NCBI RefSeq assembly: GCF_010672085.1
Contig: NZ_JAAHHT010000049.1
Coordinates: forward strand, 1-47,721
Source of the DNA: Okeania sp. SIO3I5
GTDB taxonomy: Bacteria; Cyanobacteriota; Cyanobacteriia; Cyanobacteriales; Microcoleaceae
Length of the DNA stretch: 47,721 bases
Direction of reading: 5' to 3'
In this document: piece after piece, positions 1-8,961 of the stretch
Numbering within the stretch: position 1 is the stretch's first letter
How the letters are laid out: every line of letters begins with the position of its first letter
Program-made: the position numbers and the translations under genes
Notes under the pieces: generated by a model
The model's database searches: none
The model's input: only the letters and a program-made list of their open reading frames with translations
Told to the model about the DNA's origin: nothing

Positions 1-1065
1 CGATTAACAACTACTCCATTTTAAATTATTCAAAATAATTAGATTTATCAAATTTTAGATCAAGGTTGTCTTGAGTTCTTTTCATTCCATCAATTGAACC
101 AAATATTACTCTTTTTACAACTGATAACTGATAACTGATAACTGATAAATGAAATGGCTGTTTTGTTGCTCATAATATTTGACTGTATTAAAAATAAAGT
201 CTAAAGTTTGTCTGCTTTTTTAGGGTTCATCTCAATCTTTCCAAAAATACTTTTTTCCTCCATACCTTTTGCCAGTTAAGTCTTTCCTATAATTTTTAGG
301 CTTTTTTAAAAATTTAGATGCGCCCGAAACAATTATCAGCAAGGTTTATAAAAACGATTAACAACTACTCCATTTTAAATTATTCAAAATAATTAGATTT
401 ATCAAATTTTAGATCAAGGTTGTCTTGAGTTCTTTTCATTCCATCAATTGAAGCAAATATTACTCTTTTTACAACTGATAACTGATAACTGATAAATGAT
501 AAATGAAATGGCTGTTTTATTGCTCATAATATTTGACTGTATTAAAAATAAAGTCTAAAGTTTGTCTGCTTTTCTAGGGTTCATTTCAATCTTTCCAAAA
601 ATACTTTTTTCCTCCATACCTTTTGCCAGTTAAGTCTTCCCTATAATTTTTAGGCTTTTTTAAAAATTTAGATGCGCCCGAAACAATTATCAGCAAGGTT
701 TATAAAAACGATTAACAACTACTCCATTTTAAATTATTCAAAATAATTAGATTTATCAAATTTTAGATCAAGGTTGTCTTGAGTTCTTTTCATTCCATCA
801 ATTGAACCAAATATTACTCTTTTTACAACTGATAATTGAAGCAAATATTACTCTTTTTACAACTGATAACTGATAACTGATAACTGATAAATGAAATGGC
901 TGTTTTATTGCTCATAATATTTGACTGTATTAAAAATAAAGTCTAAAGTTTGTCTGCTTTTTTAGGGTTCATCTCATCTTTGGAAAGAGACTTTTTTCCT
1001 CCATACCTGTTCCCAGTTAAGTGTATCCCTAAAAGGGATAATTTTTTGGCTTTATTCAAAATTGA
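1..1065. repeat. 354-bp tandem triplication
   Basis: The same unit starts at 1, 355 and 709 (period 354 bp) with only scattered substitutions between copies. Each unit holds a run of ACTGATAA octamers of variable number. The third copy also has an internal duplication of about 32 bp near 815-860 and diverges after about 980. In the third copy the minus strand stays open for 69 codons (943-1152), ending in a motif like GIHLTGNRYGGKKSL; copies one and two carry frameshifts and stops in the same stretch. The unit may derive from the 3' end of an old gene. No gene is called here. Confidence 0.9.
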
Positions 1066-1265
1066 AATGCACCCTTTTTTATAGCGTTTCCCAGAGTCAT
1101 AATATACATCTATTTTTATTTTTATTCTATTCCCTGTTCCCTGTTCTATCATTTTGAAAAAATAGTTTTACGAATAATAGAAGCGATGAAAATATTTTAT
1201 AGGATATGTCTTTTTGACAAAAAAGGTAATTTAAAACCTAAAAAATGGTATTTAAACCATTCATT

Positions 1266-1296
<31 letters not shown>

Positions 1297-1340
1297 AAAA
1301 ATTCCCTAGCTATTTGTAGCAAACATTTATCAAATTGGTA

Positions 1341-1377
1341 TTCCCTATTCCCTATTCCCTATTCCCTATTCCCTATT
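1341..1377. repeat. Heptad repeat TTCCCTA
   Basis: About five tandem copies of a TTCCCTA heptamer just beyond the stop codon of the ABC exporter. This is the short tandemly repeated repetitive type common in filamentous cyanobacteria. The reverse complement (AGGGAAT) recurs many times in the window. A preceding run of CTGACTC heptads lies at about 1266-1295. Confidence 0.85.
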
Positions 1378-1384
1378 AAAGATA

Positions 1385-3136
1385 TTAACTAAACTGTTTC
1401 TGATATAAACGAGTGTAAAGTTCACCCTTTTCCAATAACTCTGTATGAGTACCCGACTCTAAAATTTCACCATTTTCCATAACCAAAATTCGATTAGCAC
1501 GTCGCACAGTTGCCAATCTATGAGCAATAATAAATACAGTTCTACCTTCCATCAATCTTTCTAAAGCTTCTTGAACTAAAGATTCAGATTCATAATCTAG
1601 AGAAGAAGTCGCTTCATCTAATATTAATATCCTCGGATTTTCCAATACCGCACGAGCGATCGCTATCCTTTGTCTTTGCCCCCCAGATAAATTAACACCC
1701 CTTTCACCTACCCAAGTTTGATAACCTTTCGGCAACTTAATAATAAACTGATGAGCATTAGCAACTTTAGCTGCTGCTTCTACAGAATCAATTTTATAAT
1801 CTACTCTACCAAAAGCAATATTTTGTAAGATAGTTCCAGAAAATAAAGTCACCTCTTGAGGAACAATTCCAATTTGTCTTCTCAGAGTTTTAAGAGTAAC
1901 ATCTTGAATATTTATCCCATCAATTAATATTTTCCCAGACTGAGGATCGTAAAACCTAGGAAGCAGATTTACAAGTGTAGTTTTACCAGCTCCAGAAACT
2001 CCTACAAAAGCAATTATTTCTCCTGAATTTACTAACAAATTCAGATTTTTTAAAATTGGTTTTTCAGGATAATAAGAAAAACAAACATTCCTATATTCTA
2101 CCTTTCCCTCTACAGGAGGAAGAGAAATTGCGTCGGGTTTTTCAATAACTAATGGTTGAATTGTTAATAATTCAAAAACTCTGTCGCAAGAAGCTTCCCC
2201 TTGTTTAAATTCACTATAATTACTTGTAGTTAAAGAAATCGGATCGATCAACAAAGCAACACCCGTTACATAACTAATAAAACCTTCTCCAGTCAAATTT
2301 CCTTGAGATATTTGCCATCCTCCCAGGAAAAACAAAAAAACCACACTCATTGCTTCCAAAAAACCCACCACTACAAACTGGAGTGCCTTAACCTTTTCCG
2401 CCATGTATTTTGCTTGTCGGTTTTGTTCAGCTTCCACAGAAAATTGAGAAACTTGATATTCCTCAGCAGCAAAAGCTTGAACTATTCTAATACCATTAAA
2501 TACTTCAGTTATCAGAGCAGATAAATTAGAAATGCGATGTTGACTTTGGTGAGAAAAAGAAAGTAACAACTCTCCAAACCAACCAATTAATAATGCCAAT
2601 AAAGGTGCAACTATCATAGTTGCCAGAGTTAATTGCCAGTTGAGATAGACCATATAACCTAATACAACTATTAACTGCAAAATGCAAGGAACAAATTGGT
2701 GAAAAAACTTATTAATAACCTCTCCAGTTCGGTCAATATCTTCCGTAATCCGATAGGAAAGATCCCCAGTTTTTGAGTTTTCAAAGTAACTAATATGAAG
2801 TCTTTGTAGGTGAGAATAAACTTGTTTGCGCAAATCTAAAGCAATAGTTAAAGCTGCTTTTGCCATTAGGGTATCTTGACCATATTGTACAGTACCCTTA
2901 ATCAGAAAAATAATAGCTGCTAGACCCGCAAGTTGAGTAATTGCTCCTACATCTCCCCTGCCGATATAACCAGCCATTTCACCCATTAACCAAGCCAAAA
3001 TAGGCCAGAAAATAGTAAAAACTAATGTACAGGTCAATGCCTTGACAATTGTTGGCCAATAGTCATAAATATAGGGTAAGAGTTTCCAATAATTAGAGCT
3101 AGATTTCCAGATCCCAAGCTTAATTTGATTTTTCAA
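1385..3136 (-). CDS. ABC exporter, fused membrane and ATPase domains (MsbA/HlyB type)
   Basis: Half-size ABC exporter of 583 residues that would act in the cytoplasmic membrane as a homodimer or with a partner half. Residues about 30-310 are the six-helix transmembrane domain. The C-terminal third is the nucleotide-binding domain: Walker A GVSGAGKTT near residue 375, ABC signature LSGGQRQR near 485, Walker B ILILDEATSSLD near 505, and switch histidine in IIAHRLAT near 538. The length matches the lipid/peptide/drug exporter family, but the substrate cannot be read from sequence. It stands alone, with no adaptor or substrate gene beside it. The ATG start gives a short N-terminal arm before the first helix. 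The gene looks intact. Confidence 0.93.
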   Translation of the reverse strand: MKNQIKLGIWKSSSNYWKLLPYIYDYWPTIVKALTCTLVFTIFWPILAWLMGEMAGYIGRGDVGAITQLAGLAAIIFLIKGTVQYGQDTLMAKAALTIALDLRKQVYSHLQRLHISYFENSKTGDLSYRITEDIDRTGEVINKFFHQFVPCILQLIVVLGYMVYLNWQLTLATMIVAPLLALLIGWFGELLLSFSHQSQHRISNLSALITEVFNGIRIVQAFAAEEYQVSQFSVEAEQNRQAKYMAEKVKALQFVVVGFLEAMSVVFLFFLGGWQISQGNLTGEGFISYVTGVALLIDPISLTTSNYSEFKQGEASCDRVFELLTIQPLVIEKPDAISLPPVEGKVEYRNVCFSYYPEKPILKNLNLLVNSGEIIAFVGVSGAGKTTLVNLLPRFYDPQSGKILIDGINIQDVTLKTLRRQIGIVPQEVTLFSGTILQNIAFGRVDYKIDSVEAAAKVANAHQFIIKLPKGYQTWVGERGVNLSGGQRQRIAIARAVLENPRILILDEATSSLDYESESLVQEALERLMEGRTVFIIAHRLATVRRANRILVMENGEILESGTHTELLEKGELYTRLYQKQFS

Positions 3137-3312
3137 AATATTCTAAAATTTTCTATATTAAAGATAAAAAAACTTGCTTTTAGTGATTTAGCATGATAAA
3201 ACCATTTTAAGTCATGTCTGATGAAAGTTTAGTCAAGTCTGATAGTCCATATTTTTGTGGAGTAAAGGCCAATCAAACTTTCTTTGACAGTTTTACCGAC
3301 AAATAGGGTTTA

Positions 3313-3445
3313 AAGCCTTAGTAATTGCTGATGTCTTTGACCAAGGAACAAAGGGTTTGCCCTTTAACCCTGTAGTGGTTGATCCACTGCGAATAACTAA
3401 GCTATCAGGTTTTTGAGTAAGTTTGAGTAAGTTTACTTGAGCGGT
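3313..3445 (+). pseudogene. TnpB C-terminal relic with IS right end
   Basis: The plus strand encodes DVFDQGTKGLPFNPVVVDP followed by LRITKLSGF and a stop (TGA 3414-3416). This is almost the same as the last about 30 residues of the intact TnpB at 26734-27969. The 30 bp after the stop (two copies of GAGTAAGTTT, then TTGAGCGGT) also match the right flank of that gene, after which the two loci diverge. So the right end of the IS is preserved, while the rest of tnpB is deleted. What remains is a relic or a non-autonomous derivative. Its left boundary is not visible. Confidence 0.82.
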
Positions 3446-3603
3446 AGTAAATCTACTAAATCTAAATCCGGAAAATAATTTTTACATCTGAATTAATTTA
3501 ATGTCCCGCTGCAGAGACATCTTAATTTTTAAAGATGTAACTATTCATCAGGTAAAATCGTGTTTTGTGGTAGTTCATTTAATTTGACTAAACAGAGGAA
3601 TTT

Positions 3604-3993
3604 ATGGAAACATTAGCATTTTCCCACTTAGCCTACAACGCAGAAAACACTGAGAATCAAGAGCTTAGTGTTTGTGTAGACTTCAAAAAACTATCTAGTG
3701 TTGGCGCAATGGGTTTACTATCTGCTGCTACTGTAGTTGGAGCAATGAGCTTCACTGCTGATTCTGCTTCTGCTTATGGTGGTTATAGCTATGGTAGCTC
3801 TGGTGGCTATGGTAATTATGGTCGTTATGGTCGCTATGGTCGTAGCTCTGGTCACTACTATAAAAAAGTTAAAGTTGTTAGTCGTTCCTACAACCGTTCT
3901 TATGGTAACTATGGTGGCTACGGTCGCTACGGTCGCTACGGTCGCTATGGTAGTGGCTACGGTGGTGGCTACGGTGGCTATGACTGCTACTAA
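3604..3993 (+). CDS. Secreted Gly/Tyr/Arg-rich protein with METLA-type leader
   Basis: Protein of 129 residues. Residues 1-57 form a leader: METLAFSHLA, a short acidic linker, then FKKLSSVGAMGLLSAATVVGAM and a hydrophobic export-like segment ending near SADSASA. Residues 58-129 are almost only Gly, Tyr, Arg and Ser, with repeats such as GRYGRYGR and GGYGG, and end in DCY. The low-complexity tail resembles structural or adhesive extracellular proteins; no enzymatic motif is present. The start has an AGAGGA ribosome site 5-8 bases upstream. The gene 4560-5048 has the same leader type, so the two are paralogues or share an export/localisation signal. Function is unknown; surface or sheath association is an inference from the signal and composition. 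Confidence 0.8.
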   Translation: METLAFSHLAYNAENTENQELSVCVDFKKLSSVGAMGLLSAATVVGAMSFTADSASAYGGYSYGSSGGYGNYGRYGRYGRSSGHYYKKVKVVSRSYNRSYGNYGGYGRYGRYGRYGSGYGGGYGGYDCY

Positions 3994-4559
3994 ATTGACT
4001 AACCAGAAATCTAATCAAAGCGCTCAAGTCGCTTAAATGGTTAGTCCAGCCTACTTTTTTAAAGTAAACGTCCCAATCGGTCAAATCAATTCAAAATTCA
4101 AAATTATCAATTCAAAATTATTACCTCTGTCCAAAGTCAAAGCCTTGAAACAAAGAAAATCTTTTTTGATTTTTTTCGTTCTCAAGAATGAGGCTTTAAT
4201 CCTTGATTAAACAATTATTCAATAACTTGGCAGCCCAAATTTTTGAACTTGGAATTTTGAATTTTGAATTCAAAAATGGTCATAATACCTTGGGGTGCGC
4301 CGCCAGTCCTGGAGCTTCTGTTGTTCGGCATTAAACAGGTAAAGAGATTTGAAAAACCAGTGTGTCGAGCAGCTCTCTAAAAAGCCAAAATAACTGGGCG
4401 AGGCCAACTTTACACATTTTGTGCAAAACGGGACCCACCGAAGTCCAAATTTTTGCATAGCCAGATTTTTTGAGGTGTATTAATATACCTCAAAAACATC
4501 TTATTTTCTTTAGGAAATATAGACAATTACTTGTTTTAAGCACATTTTTTCTAAGAGTT
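3994..4559. other. Intergenic, AT-rich direct repeats
   Basis: No convincing gene. It contains short repeats of the type TCAATTCAAAATT (4085-4115) and GAATTTTGAATTC-like palindromes near 4250-4272. A minus-strand frame of 62 codons at 4270-4458 has no ribosome site or recognisable motif and is not called. The promoter of the following gene should lie just upstream of 4560. Confidence 0.6.
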
Positions 4560-5048
4560 ATGGAAACACTAGCATATTCTCATCTAGCTACGGCTGAAGA
4601 AAGTTCTACAATTGAACCCACTTTTGAAGCAATCAACTGGAAAAAGTTTTCCAGTCTAGGTATGATGGGTCTCCTATCAGTCGCTACTATTTTAGGTGCC
4701 CTGAGCGCAACTGCTAATAGTGCTGCTGCTTGCCACCATACCTGTCGTGGTGGTTATGGTTATGGTCGTGGCTCACACGGTAAGAACTATCATCGTCCCA
4801 AATATCGCCATGCTTCTTATCGTCATGGTCGTCGCCGTCGTGGATCTTATCTTCACTATGGTAGCCGTGGACATAAAGTAGCTAAGTTGCAACACGAACT
4901 AGGACTTATGGGATATTTCCATCATCATCGTGCAACTGGTTATTTTGGTCCTAAAACTAAGCGTGCAGTTAAAGCATTCCAACGGGATGTAGGCTTAAGA
5001 CCGGATGGTATTGTTGGACCGCGTACTATGGAAGCTTTAGGTTTTTAA
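4560..5048 (+). CDS. Secreted protein with C-terminal peptidoglycan-binding domain
   Basis: Protein of 162 residues. The chosen ATG at 4560 gives METLAYSHLA, the same opening as the gene at 3604; an upstream in-frame ATG at 4470 would add 30 non-conserved residues and is less likely. Residues 1-58 are leader plus hydrophobic segment ending in NSAAA. Residues 60-100 are rich in His, Arg, Gly and Tyr. Residues about 103-162 form a PG_binding_1 domain: VAKLQHELGLMGYF, TGYFGPKTKRAVKAFQRD, GLRPDGIVGPRTMEALG. This three-helix domain binds peptidoglycan without cutting it. The likely role is anchoring in the cell wall or sheath. The stop codon lies at the edge of the IS-like element that follows, which may even supply it. 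Confidence 0.87.
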   Translation: METLAYSHLATAEESSTIEPTFEAINWKKFSSLGMMGLLSVATILGALSATANSAAACHHTCRGGYGYGRGSHGKNYHRPKYRHASYRHGRRRRGSYLHYGSRGHKVAKLQHELGLMGYFHHHRATGYFGPKTKRAVKAFQRDVGLRPDGIVGPRTMEALGF

Positions 5049-5049
5049 C

Positions 5050-5327
5050 TTCCCTGGCGGGAAGTCCCGCGCTCTCCCGTTGGCAGAGCCTAGCGGCAGC
5101 TATTAGGGGAGCGTCGGGATGAAAGCCAGGGTCAACGCTTAGACGTCTCCACAAATAAAATGTTCCGCTCCCCTTGACAAGCAGGAGGTATTTTATTATG
5201 ATACTTATAGTTAGTCTCAGATCAACGAACACAGGGGGAGGACATCACCTCTGTCAAAACAGCGGTCAGGGTTTCCCAGGCTGAAGAATCCCTATTTTTC
5301 CCGTAAGGGCAACGTCGGGAGTATGTC
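5050..5327 (-). mobile_element. Non-autonomous IS200/IS605-type element (copy B)
   Basis: About 278 bp, matching 44413-44679 in reverse orientation. Read on the minus strand it starts GACATACTCCCGACG, continues through a conserved block of about 100 bp (including CTGGGAAACCCTGACC and TGATGTCCTCCCCCTG), then an unrelated core, and ends with CTTTCATCCCGACGCTCCCC and a hairpin GCGGGACTTCCCGC. Both ends are conserved and the interior differs between copies, with no transposase frame. This is the design of palindrome-associated derivatives of IS200/IS605 elements. It abuts the stop codon of the peptidoglycan-binding protein gene. Confidence 0.75.
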
Positions 5328-5375
5328 AAGATTCCTGATTGGAAGTCCTAATCTTGAACTATCGCAGACAAACTC

Positions 5376-5449
5376 AGAAACCGGGTTTTTTCGTAGATTT
5401 CTATTATAAAAACAAGGATCTATGATCAAAACCCGGTTTCTTTGCATAC
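5376..5449. repeat. Dispersed AAACCCGGTTTC hairpin repeat, copy 1
   Basis: Two inverted arms, AGAAACCGGGTTTT and AAAACCCGGTTTC, separated by about 30 bp and ending in TTTGCATAC. Related copies are at 14418-14518 and 41595-41656. It lies just beyond the stop codon of the UspA gene and could fold in a transcript of either strand. Confidence 0.7.
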
Positions 5450-5454
5450 TCTCT

Positions 5455-5883
5455 TTACTGTCGCAGGACTAAAACAGGACAATGGGAATATCGGACAACT
5501 CTTTCAGCAACCGATCCTAATAAAAATCGACCAATACCAGTATGTCCGTGGGAAGGAATGACAATTAACTCCACTTTTTTTTCCTGAGCATAGTCTAAAA
5601 TTTCTGGACCAGGAGTTCCGATCGCCACACTGAAATTAATACCCTTATATTGAGGTCCTGAGAATTTTTCTTGAAATACCTTTTCAACGTGCTGTTTGCG
5701 ACTCGGATCGTCTACAGTATCCCACCTTACTCCTGGTTCGACAGGGTTAAGACGAGGCAAAACATGAAGCACCCATAAATGAGAAGTATTTGTAACAAAT
5801 TCTAGAGCAACATTAATTGCCTCAATAGATTCGTCGGAAAAATCTATTGGTACAAGTACGGAGTTTTTAGGAAATATACTCAT
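5455..5883 (-). CDS. Universal stress protein, UspA family
   Basis: Single-domain Usp of 142 residues, the usual length. The N-terminal strand is VLVPIDFSDESIEAI, with the conserved Asp after VP that contacts nucleotide. The C-terminal ATP-binding motif G-x2-G-x9-G(S/T) is visible as GHTGIGRFLLGSVAERVVR, followed by CPVLVLR. The family is cytoplasmic, binds ATP or other nucleotides and acts in stress tolerance; the specific signal is unknown. It is monocistronic, with a repeat-rich upstream region (heptads 5901-5975) where the promoter should be. No defects are seen. Confidence 0.92.
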   Translation of the reverse strand: MSIFPKNSVLVPIDFSDESIEAINVALEFVTNTSHLWVLHVLPRLNPVEPGVRWDTVDDPSRKQHVEKVFQEKFSGPQYKGINFSVAIGTPGPEILDYAQEKKVELIVIPSHGHTGIGRFLLGSVAERVVRYSHCPVLVLRQ

Positions 5884-5900
5884 GGCATTTATTTATGTAG

Positions 5901-5975
5901 CAGGGAACAGGGAACAGGGAACAGGGAACAGGGAACAAGGAACAGGGAATAGGGAATAGGGAATAGGGAATAGGG
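5901..5975. repeat. Heptad repeat CAGGGAA / TAGGGAA
   Basis: About ten tandem heptads directly upstream of the UspA gene. They change from AGGGAAC to AGGGAAT half way along, which shows array expansion from two related heptad types. Confidence 0.9.
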
Positions 5976-6055
5976 TTTGAGGATTTAGAAATGTCCTAAT
6001 CATTGCTTCGACTGCTATATATCAATTAACAAGTATAGTAGTCGCTATTACTATT

Positions 6056-6231
6056 AGGACATTCTCAAGCCTCTCAAATTTAATCACAGCAAGAATTTAA
6101 TTTTTAACTTCTGACTTTTGACTTCTGACTTCTGACTTCAGCTAGGACATTATTAAGCCTCTCAAATTTAATCACAGCAAGAATTTAATTTTTAACTTCT
6201 GACTTTTGACTTCTGACTTCTGACTTCAGTT
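6056..6231. repeat. 88-bp tandem duplication at the 3' end of an AGCS gene
   Basis: Positions 6056-6143 and 6144-6231 are near-identical copies starting AGGACATT and ending with ACTTCTG-type heptads. The second copy reaches the stop codon of the symporter gene at 6230-6232. The heptads (GACTTCT) at the end of each copy may have primed the duplication. Confidence 0.88.
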
Positions 6232-7729
6232 ATACCATTTCTCCTTTACTCAGACGCTCCATATAATTTTGTAAATCTTTTGCTACCTGACCACATAAAA
6301 AATAACCACCCAAAATATTTGGAAAAGCCATTGAAAGTAAAGTAGCATCACTAAAATTAATTACAGAAGATGGGTTCGATACCGAACCGATAAAAGCAGC
6401 AACCAAAAACAAGATTTTGTAAATAATTAATCCCTTACCACCAGACAAATAATCCCAACAACGTTCGCCATAGTAACTCCAAGAAATCATGGTGGAAAAG
6501 GCAAAACAGAAAACAGCGATCGCTAATAAAATAGGAAACCATCCCAAAACAGTACCAAAAGCTGCAGAAGTTAACTCCGCTCCTTTCTTCGCTTCCCGCA
6601 AAGCAGCAAACTCTTCAGCATTATATACCTTAGTAATGACAATCACCAAAGCCGTCATATTGCAGACAACAATAGTATCAATAAACGGTTCTAACAAGGC
6701 AACCAAACCCTCACGAATAGGTTCATCAGTTCTAGCAGCAGAATGAGCGATCGCTGCCGAACCTACACCAGCTTCATTAGAAAAAGCGGAACGTTGAAAC
6801 CCTTGAATAATCACACCAATAATCCCACCTTCTACTGCTTGAGGAGCAAAAGCACCAGAAATAATAGTAGCGATCGCCCCTGGAATTTCGGTAATATTAG
6901 CCAAGAGAATAAATAGAGAAGCTAAAACATAAAGTAGACACATTAAAGGTACAAGAGTACCTGCTACCATACCAATACGCTGAATACCTCCAATAATTAC
7001 TAACCCGACTAAAACTACCAGCACTAAACCATAAACCCAACTAGGCAAACTTGGTAAGACAGTAGCAACTGCACCGTAAGACTGATTTGCCTGAAACATA
7101 TTAGCGCCACCGAAAGCAGCAAAAATACACAAGACAGAGAATATTACAGCGAGAACTCTGCCTAAAGTTCCCTGCCCCATTTCTGCTAAACCTGTGGATA
7201 GGTAGCGCATTGGTCCGCCAGAAATAGTGCCATCAGATTGAATAATGCGATATTTTTGAGCCAGGGTACATTCTACAAATTTACTGGTCATGCCAAAAAA
7301 ACCAGCGATCGTCATCCATAAGACAGCACCAGGTCCGCCGACACTCACAGCTAAAGCTACACCTGCTATATTTCCTAATCCTACTGTTCCCGATAATGCT
7401 GTTGCCAAAGCTTGAAAGTGAGAAACTTCTCCTCGATCTTCGGGGTTATCGTATTTACCTCTAACTATATCGATGGCGTGTTTAAAAGCACGAAGATTGA
7501 TAAATTGCATCTTGATAGTAAAGAAAATTGCACCAATAAGCAGCCATAAAACGATTAAAGGAAAACCACCGATACTAAAGAAGAGGATGTTAAATATTAC
7601 ATCTACAAAATTTGAAAAAGTTTGATCGATGCTATTGATGAAACTATCTCCTATTTCTGGTTCTTGTGCTAAAGTAACAGTTGGTATTGATATAAATAGG
7701 AATATATACAACCAAGTTGGTATTTTCAT
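6230..7729 (-). CDS. Sodium:amino-acid (alanine/glycine) symporter, AGCS family
   Basis: Integral membrane carrier of 499 residues in the AGCS family (TC 2.A.25), which imports alanine or glycine with Na+. Residues 1-21 look like a cleavable signal peptide ending TLAQ. They are followed by a periplasmic linker and about 10-11 hydrophobic helices. Family hallmarks are GTVGLGNIAGVALAVSVGGP near residue 113 and the signature QGFQRSAFSNEAGVGSAAIA near residue 310. The paralogue at 9409-10833 is similar along its length but has no signal-peptide-like extension. The substrate is not settled by sequence. It is monocistronic, and the stop codon lies in a tandem-duplicated repeat. Confidence 0.93.
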   Translation of the reverse strand: MKIPTWLYIFLFISIPTVTLAQEPEIGDSFINSIDQTFSNFVDVIFNILFFSIGGFPLIVLWLLIGAIFFTIKMQFINLRAFKHAIDIVRGKYDNPEDRGEVSHFQALATALSGTVGLGNIAGVALAVSVGGPGAVLWMTIAGFFGMTSKFVECTLAQKYRIIQSDGTISGGPMRYLSTGLAEMGQGTLGRVLAVIFSVLCIFAAFGGANMFQANQSYGAVATVLPSLPSWVYGLVLVVLVGLVIIGGIQRIGMVAGTLVPLMCLLYVLASLFILLANITEIPGAIATIISGAFAPQAVEGGIIGVIIQGFQRSAFSNEAGVGSAAIAHSAARTDEPIREGLVALLEPFIDTIVVCNMTALVIVITKVYNAEEFAALREAKKGAELTSAAFGTVLGWFPILLAIAVFCFAFSTMISWSYYGERCWDYLSGGKGLIIYKILFLVAAFIGSVSNPSSVINFSDATLLSMAFPNILGGYFLCGQVAKDLQNYMERLSKGEMV

Positions 7730-7861
7730 TTTTAATTCTACCTACTAATTATTTTTTTCAACTAAATACTTATAACATGAAACTCTAAATTTTTCAGACT
7801 TGTAGTTCCACTGAATCAGTTTGAAGATGAAGGAAAAGGTTAAAACGTTTTTGGAAAGATG

Positions 7862-7970
7862 AGACATCTCCAGAAAAGAGGGAATAGGGAATAGGCAATG
7901 GGCAATAGGGATAAGTAATTCATAATTTATGGATAATAATTGATTTTATTTTTAATTTTTGAAGATGTTT
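7862..7970. mobile_element. MITE, AGACATCTCC family (diverged copy)
   Basis: Begins AGACATCTCCAGAAAAGAGG and ends in GAAGATGTTT. It contains AGGGAAT heptads near the left end and the conserved GGATAATAATTGATTTTA block near the right end. The flanking trinucleotides (ATG, ATT) do not match, so this copy has drifted or recombined. Other copies are at 11260, 13576, 15410 (partial) and 33728. Confidence 0.7.
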
Positions 7971-8084
7971 ATTCATGCTGAAGAGTTGGAAAGTTTAGGA
8001 GAAGATTTGTTATATCATGTCCGGTTGAATATTGATAATTAGAAGCTCTCGTAGTTTTGCTCTAGCAAGAAGATAGATATTTCA

Positions 8085-8303
8085 TATCATGTCCGCTGGT
8101 ATCGTTGGTGTAAACTCAAGGGTGAATTTTGCCGGAAATTTAAGTTTTTTTCTGGCTCTTAAGTATTCCTGCCAGTTAAGTGTTCCCTCCTCCCTCCTCC
8201 CTGTTCCCTCCTCCCTGTTCCCTGTTCCCTGTTCCCTGTTCCCTGTTCCCTGTTCCCTGTTCCCTACCTTTGCTATACAATACCGATGCTACTGGACATG
8301 ATA
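8085..8303. mobile_element. MITE, TATCATGTCC family, TCA duplication
   Basis: 219 bp. The left end is TATCATGTCCGCTGGTATCG; the right end read inward is TATCATGTCCAGTAGCATCG, giving an imperfect terminal inverted repeat of about 20 bp. The element is flanked on both sides by TCA (8082-8084 and 8304-8306). The interior holds CCCTGTT heptads (8181-8265) and no coding capacity. Confidence 0.85.
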
Positions 8304-8382
8304 TCAATTGTTCAGAGGTATACTACAAACAAAAACTTTTTTATAACTAATTATCTGTACATGATATAGCAATCAGGAATGA

Positions 8383-8581
8383 TATCATGTCTGCTGGTAT
8401 CGGAGAGTGTAAACCAAAGGGTAAATATCTACAGGAAATTTAAGTTGTTTCAGGGTTAATACCCTTAATTACTCGATAACTAAAGCTTTCATCCCAAATT
8501 TCTGAATTCTAAATTTTAAATTCTAAATTCTAAATTCTGAATTCTTATCCTTTTACAATACTGATGCTACCGGACATGATA
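8383..8581. mobile_element. MITE, TATCATGTCC family, TGA duplication
   Basis: 199 bp sister of the element at 8085. The left end is TATCATGTCTGCTGGTATCG; the right end read inward is TATCATGTCCGGTAGCATC. The flanking direct repeats are TGA (8380-8382 and 8582-8584). The central part consists of TAAATTC repeats instead of the heptads of the sister copy. Confidence 0.85.
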
Positions 8582-8961
8582 TGAGATGCGAGAAAAAAGG
8601 TTGTATTAATTAACCACAATACAAAAAGACGGTGTAGATAATTTAGTCATCTATATAGATGACTAAAGGTAGCTGATTATTATAGTTAATTAATGAGACT
8701 TGATATAATACCATTTCTCAGGTATTCTTGCTACATCTCCTTGAGCAGAGGGAGTAGTAGGGATGTTACAAAAGAGCATCCGTACAGAGTAGGGAGTATG
8801 GTCCAAAAATATCTTATATCTTCATTTAATGGCAACAAATTGTTAAAAACATCGCTCTTACTGATTTATTAGTTAATAACTGAAGTTTTGAGCAACTTCT
8901 TGCATTATTTTTGTGAATTGATACAAGATGGGGTTTGGAGACCAAACCCCTACGATAAAAT
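8582..8961. other. Intergenic, nothing recognised
   Basis: No gene, RNA or repeat family recognised. The stretch has a weak local inverted repeat near 8646-8668 (TAGTCATCTATATAGATGACTA), which could be a small regulatory hairpin or a relic of an insertion end. Confidence 0.5.

Noticed and set aside
3776-4084. Open frames overlapping the Gly/Tyr-rich gene on both strands
   Set aside because: They are frame shadows of a low-complexity repeat (GGT/TAT/CGT codons) and have no ribosome sites.
4270-4458. Minus-strand frame of 62 codons
   Set aside because: No motif, no ribosome site, lies between repeats; composition is not protein-like enough to call.
8089-8301. Plus-strand frame of 70 codons rich in VPSSLFPVP repeats
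   Set aside because: It is a translation of the CCCTGTT heptad array inside a MITE.
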